Below, piece by piece: positions 5,283-7,481 of a stretch of DNA of 7,481 bases. The notes under the pieces were generated by a model. The model was not told the DNA's origin. It did no database searches and was given only the letters and a program-made list of their open reading frames with translations. The position numbers and the translations under genes were made by a program. The DNA comes from an uncultured Christensenellaceae bacterium (lineage in GTDB: Bacteria > Bacillota > Clostridia > Christensenellales > UBA1242): contig CATLDS010000021.1 of assembly GCA_949902685.1 (NCBI GenBank), positions 1 to 7,481 on the forward strand, read 5' to 3'. Numbering within the stretch: the first letter of the stretch is position 1; each line of letters opens with the position of its first letter.

Positions 5283-7232
5283 TTATAGATTTTTGTTAGG
5301 TTGGAAACCATAGAGTTTTAGATCTTCTAATTGTTGGTCTGCTAGTAAATTAACATTATTTAATATAAATAGGTATTCCTCGTAACAGTCACTTTTTGGA
5401 GTAATGTCATCAAAGTATTTTAAACGTTTGTCTAGCCACTTCATGACTTTATATACACACGAAGTTAATTTTATCTTGATCTTTTTATCTGTTTCATTGT
5501 CAAGGGTAGATACATACCTATTGGATTTCAATTTTTTGTTGCTACTCTTATAATTAATAGGTTCTACGATCGTGCCTTCTAATCTTGTATATGTATTTGT
5601 TTTTTTCAATGTTGTAGAAGTGTTTTGTGCATCAACTTTTTCTTCTACAGGTAAAATAGATGATGGTTTATCAATATATTGTGAATTAGATATGTTATTG
5701 GCATTCGATTTTGCATGTTCTACAATTAAAGTTTGTTTTGATTGAGTTTCGTCATTTTTGTTCGTAACTACAGTCTGTGTTTTGGTATGCCTTTGATATG
5801 CTCTTTCAATTAGTTTTCCCTGCCATGGCATACCATACTTGTTAAGTAGTATAATTATTTCTTCAGGCAATTCTTCTTTAATTTTTTTTATATTAGTAAT
5901 AAGTGTATATAAAGGATTTTGGCGAAAGTATAGTGAACTAGGTACTTCGTGTATCATCTTATTGTTCTGTTCGCACCAAGGTATCAACTCGTTTTTAATT
6001 CTTTTTATAATTATATTGTGATTGTGACTATTTTCATTCTTTAATCTATCTTTAGTTTTTTGGATAAGTTTTGGACTTCTACCATGCCATATAATTCCAT
6101 GGTCATCTAGCAATTTGATAATGTCTTTTGGCAAATCATCCTTTATTATTTTGAGATGATTAACAAACGAATAGAGAGGATTTATTTTACCATTTATCTT
6201 TGTGGGAATTTCATAAATTTTACAATTATGTTGTACACAATGTGGGATAAGTTCTTTGATTATACGATTTTCCGGAGATGTTCGTAAAGCCTCCGTCGCG
6301 GGATTGTACTGTTTAGCTTTTATTTCCCAAATCATACCATAACTATTCAATAAATCAATATACTTTTGCTTTAGATGATTTTTAGAGCGTCTAGCCAAGG
6401 TTATAATTTTATAGTACTTTGATACTTTTCCAGACTCATCATAAGAACGTACTTCAGGTATCGTTAGATTATGCGCGTTTAAGTAAGGTATTAATTCATT
6501 CTCTATATGTCCCTCGAGCACATTACAAGAGTGAGTTTTTAGATATTCATATTCTTCTTGCCATATCATATTATGATTGTCTAGAAGCCTGATAGTGTTT
6601 TTACTTAAATTTTCTTTGTTTTTTCTCAATAACTTTATAAGGTACAACAATTTTTTTGGGCCATCTATTTGGTCTATTGTAACATTGTTTTGCTCGCAAT
6701 GTTTTATCAGGACGTTTTTGGCTTTGTTTTCATAACTTGAGATTAAACGGTTATGATGATGTTGTTGTTTAGTGCCAGACCATGGCATTCCATATTCGTT
6801 CAATAGATTGATAATCTCAGTTGGTAGTACGGATTTAAGTTTCCTTAGTTTATCTACAAATATATATTTAGGGTTATGTTTGTCATTTATCCTTGTGGGA
6901 ATTTGATATAATTTTTTGTGATTAAAATTACACCAATCTATTAACTCTTCGTTTATTTTCTTCTGTAATAAATCTAGTTTTTTTCTAGATAGTGGAACAA
7001 TTTTTTGATCCCATACCATTTCGTATTTATCTAGTAGATTAATGGTCTCACTAGTTAGTTTATCACGAACTTTGATCAAGTTTTCAACTAGACGCAATAT
7101 GTCGTTAGGTATTACTATATTGTTTGTATTGTCAAAAATATCCTTTATCGTCATTTGATTATCTTGACACCATGGTATTAATACATTGTGTACTTGGCTG
7201 TTATAATCAATCTTTTCTTTTCCCCAAGGCAT
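5283..7232 (-). CDS. Protein of at least six tandem helicase-associated (HA)-like repeats; true 5' end unclear
   Basis: I do not recognise a named family. From the ATG at 7232 there are 649 residues. Six repeats are visible, each opening with a pattern like EhIPWCxxN and closing with LLxxYGMxW; the closing Trp falls at residues 74, 151, 224, 302, 382 and 470, a period of 71-88. The opening motif sits near 17-22, 97-101, 175-179, 247-251, 328-332 and 416-420. Repeats 2, 5 and 6 also share an NPxY motif in the middle. The helical pattern and the closing LLxxhGhxW strongly recall the helicase-associated domain (PF03457), which in other proteins occurs in tandem and is thought to bind nucleic acid; here no helicase is attached. 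A polar linker (about 477-593) leads to a C-terminal segment (594-649) that ends LEDLKLYGF and looks like a degenerate last repeat. Met1 is in the closing motif of an earlier repeat (YYMPW) and has no Shine-Dalgarno site, so it is not a credible native start. Opposite-strand frames here are shadows. Confidence 0.75.
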   Translation of the reverse strand: MPWGKEKIDYNSQVHNVLIPWCQDNQMTIKDIFDNTNNIVIPNDILRLVENLIKVRDKLTSETINLLDKYEMVWDQKIVPLSRKKLDLLQKKINEELIDWCNFNHKKLYQIPTRINDKHNPKYIFVDKLRKLKSVLPTEIINLLNEYGMPWSGTKQQHHHNRLISSYENKAKNVLIKHCEQNNVTIDQIDGPKKLLYLIKLLRKNKENLSKNTIRLLDNHNMIWQEEYEYLKTHSCNVLEGHIENELIPYLNAHNLTIPEVRSYDESGKVSKYYKIITLARRSKNHLKQKYIDLLNSYGMIWEIKAKQYNPATEALRTSPENRIIKELIPHCVQHNCKIYEIPTKINGKINPLYSFVNHLKIIKDDLPKDIIKLLDDHGIIWHGRSPKLIQKTKDRLKNENSHNHNIIIKRIKNELIPWCEQNNKMIHEVPSSLYFRQNPLYTLITNIKKIKEELPEEIIILLNKYGMPWQGKLIERAYQRHTKTQTVVTNKNDETQSKQTLIVEHAKSNANNISNSQYIDKPSSILPVEEKVDAQNTSTTLKKTNTYTRLEGTIVEPINYKSSNKKLKSNRYVSTLDNETDKKIKIKLTSCVYKVMKWLDKRLKYFDDITPKSDCYEEYLFILNNVNLLADQQLEDLKLYGFQPNKNL

Positions 7233-7376
7233 ATAATATTTATTAAGTTCATCAATGCTTTCTTTATCTAGTATATCTTGATATCTACGTAGTTTACAGA
7301 TAAGAGAGTAGAGAGGATTTCTTTTATTTGTATTATCTATAAAAAGAAGTATTGGATCATGTATATCCGCGAAATT
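7233..7376 (-). pseudogene. In-frame upstream part of the HA-like repeat gene, lacking a start codon
   Basis: Reading on from the ATG at 7232 in the same frame gives 48 more sense codons back to a TGA (7379-7377). The translated residues include NPLYSLICKLRR and IDELNKYYMPW, which match the middle and end of the downstream repeats, so this stretch is or was coding. It holds no in-frame ATG, GTG or TTG. A 5' truncation, frameshift or nonsense mutation, or a rare start codon, are all possible. Confidence 0.6.
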
Positions 7377-7422
7377 TCATGCATTGTGAATAATATTTAC
7401 AGATATTGCAAATAATCGTCGT

Positions 7423-7451
7423 TTTTCATTTATAACATCAATAAATATAAT
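7423..7451 (+). promoter_or_regulatory. Promoter for a + strand gene starting beyond the window
   Basis: TTTTCA (7423-7428), 17 bases, TATAAT (7446-7451). It points right toward the Shine-Dalgarno site at 7473-7480. Transcription is expected to start near 7458. Confidence 0.6.
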
Positions 7452-7472
7452 GAACTTATAAAATTTATTGAT
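7437..7472. repeat. Perfect 10-bp inverted repeat over the right-edge promoter (possible operator)
   Basis: ATCAATAAAT (7437-7446) and ATTTATTGAT (7463-7472), separated by 16 bases. The left arm ends on the first base of the -10 and the right arm touches the Shine-Dalgarno site. Because transcription should start inside the repeat, it is more likely a DNA operator than an RNA hairpin. Confidence 0.55.
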
Positions 7473-7480
7473 AAGGAGGA
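7473..7480 (+). promoter_or_regulatory. Strong Shine-Dalgarno site of the next gene
   Basis: AAGGAGGA is a near-perfect anti-16S match. The start codon must lie just after position 7481. The gene is divergent from the HA-like repeat gene. Confidence 0.75.
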
Positions 7481-7481
7481 G

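Noticed and set aside
5839..6021. 60-codon + strand frame opposite the HA-like repeat gene
   Set aside because: A shadow of the repeat gene; no start signals.
7377..7379. TGA read as tryptophan (alternative genetic code) joining more upstream sequence to the repeat gene
   Set aside because: Tryptophans in the pyruvate kinase and repeat-protein genes are TGG, and the frame before this TGA overlaps a promoter and shows no clear repeat motif.
7380..7481. 34 stop-free codons upstream of the TGA as further repeat-protein coding
   Set aside because: The stretch contains the divergent promoter, the inverted repeat and the Shine-Dalgarno site; translation shows no EhIPWC or LLxxYG motif. Such an open run is plausible by chance in this base composition.
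5283..7481. A CRISPR array or recent tandem DNA repeat at the right end
   Set aside because: The repetition is at protein level only; the DNA units are diverged and of unequal length, and no spacer/repeat pattern is present.

Overview
The window is AT-rich DNA with strong GGAGG-type ribosome binding sites, sigma-A-like promoters (several with an extended TGN -10) and intrinsic hairpin/T-tract terminators. Together with an XRE regulator fused to a membrane domain, InlB-type surface repeats and a one-piece tmRNA, this points to a low-GC Gram-positive bacterium (Bacillota), perhaps an uncultured gut Bacilli or Clostridia member. All tryptophans I checked are TGG, so the genetic code looks standard. 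The lineage is inference; no marker gene here fixes it.

Layout. (1) 2-985, +: the 3' part of a surface/secreted protein made of InlB B-type (Flg_new) repeats; its start lies left of the window. (2) 1047-1877, -: a membrane-anchored XRE regulator, convergent with (1) and sharing a bidirectional terminator. (3) 2070-2427, -: ssrA (tmRNA) with encoded CCA, tag ANKTEKLAYAA, its own promoter upstream and a terminator downstream. (4) 2638-4047, +: pyruvate kinase, divergent from ssrA, followed after 52 bases by (5) 4100-4858, +: a TVP38/DedA-type membrane protein, probably co-transcribed. (6) 4941-5240, +: a small zinc-ribbon protein with its own promoter. (7) 5283-7232 and further upstream, -: a protein of at least six tandem ~75-85-residue repeats resembling helicase-associated (HA) domains, convergent with (6) across a second bidirectional terminator. 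(8) At the right edge a + strand promoter, a perfect 10-bp inverted repeat and a very strong Shine-Dalgarno site announce a gene starting just outside the window.

The core is housekeeping (glycolysis, ribosome rescue, membrane-lipid-type transporter). The less ordinary part is the HA-like repeat protein at the right end. Its recognisable repeat sequence continues upstream of the first available ATG with no usable start codon, so either the gene has a damaged 5' end or it starts in a non-standard way. No CRISPR array, insertion sequence, phage gene or recognisable defence system was found.
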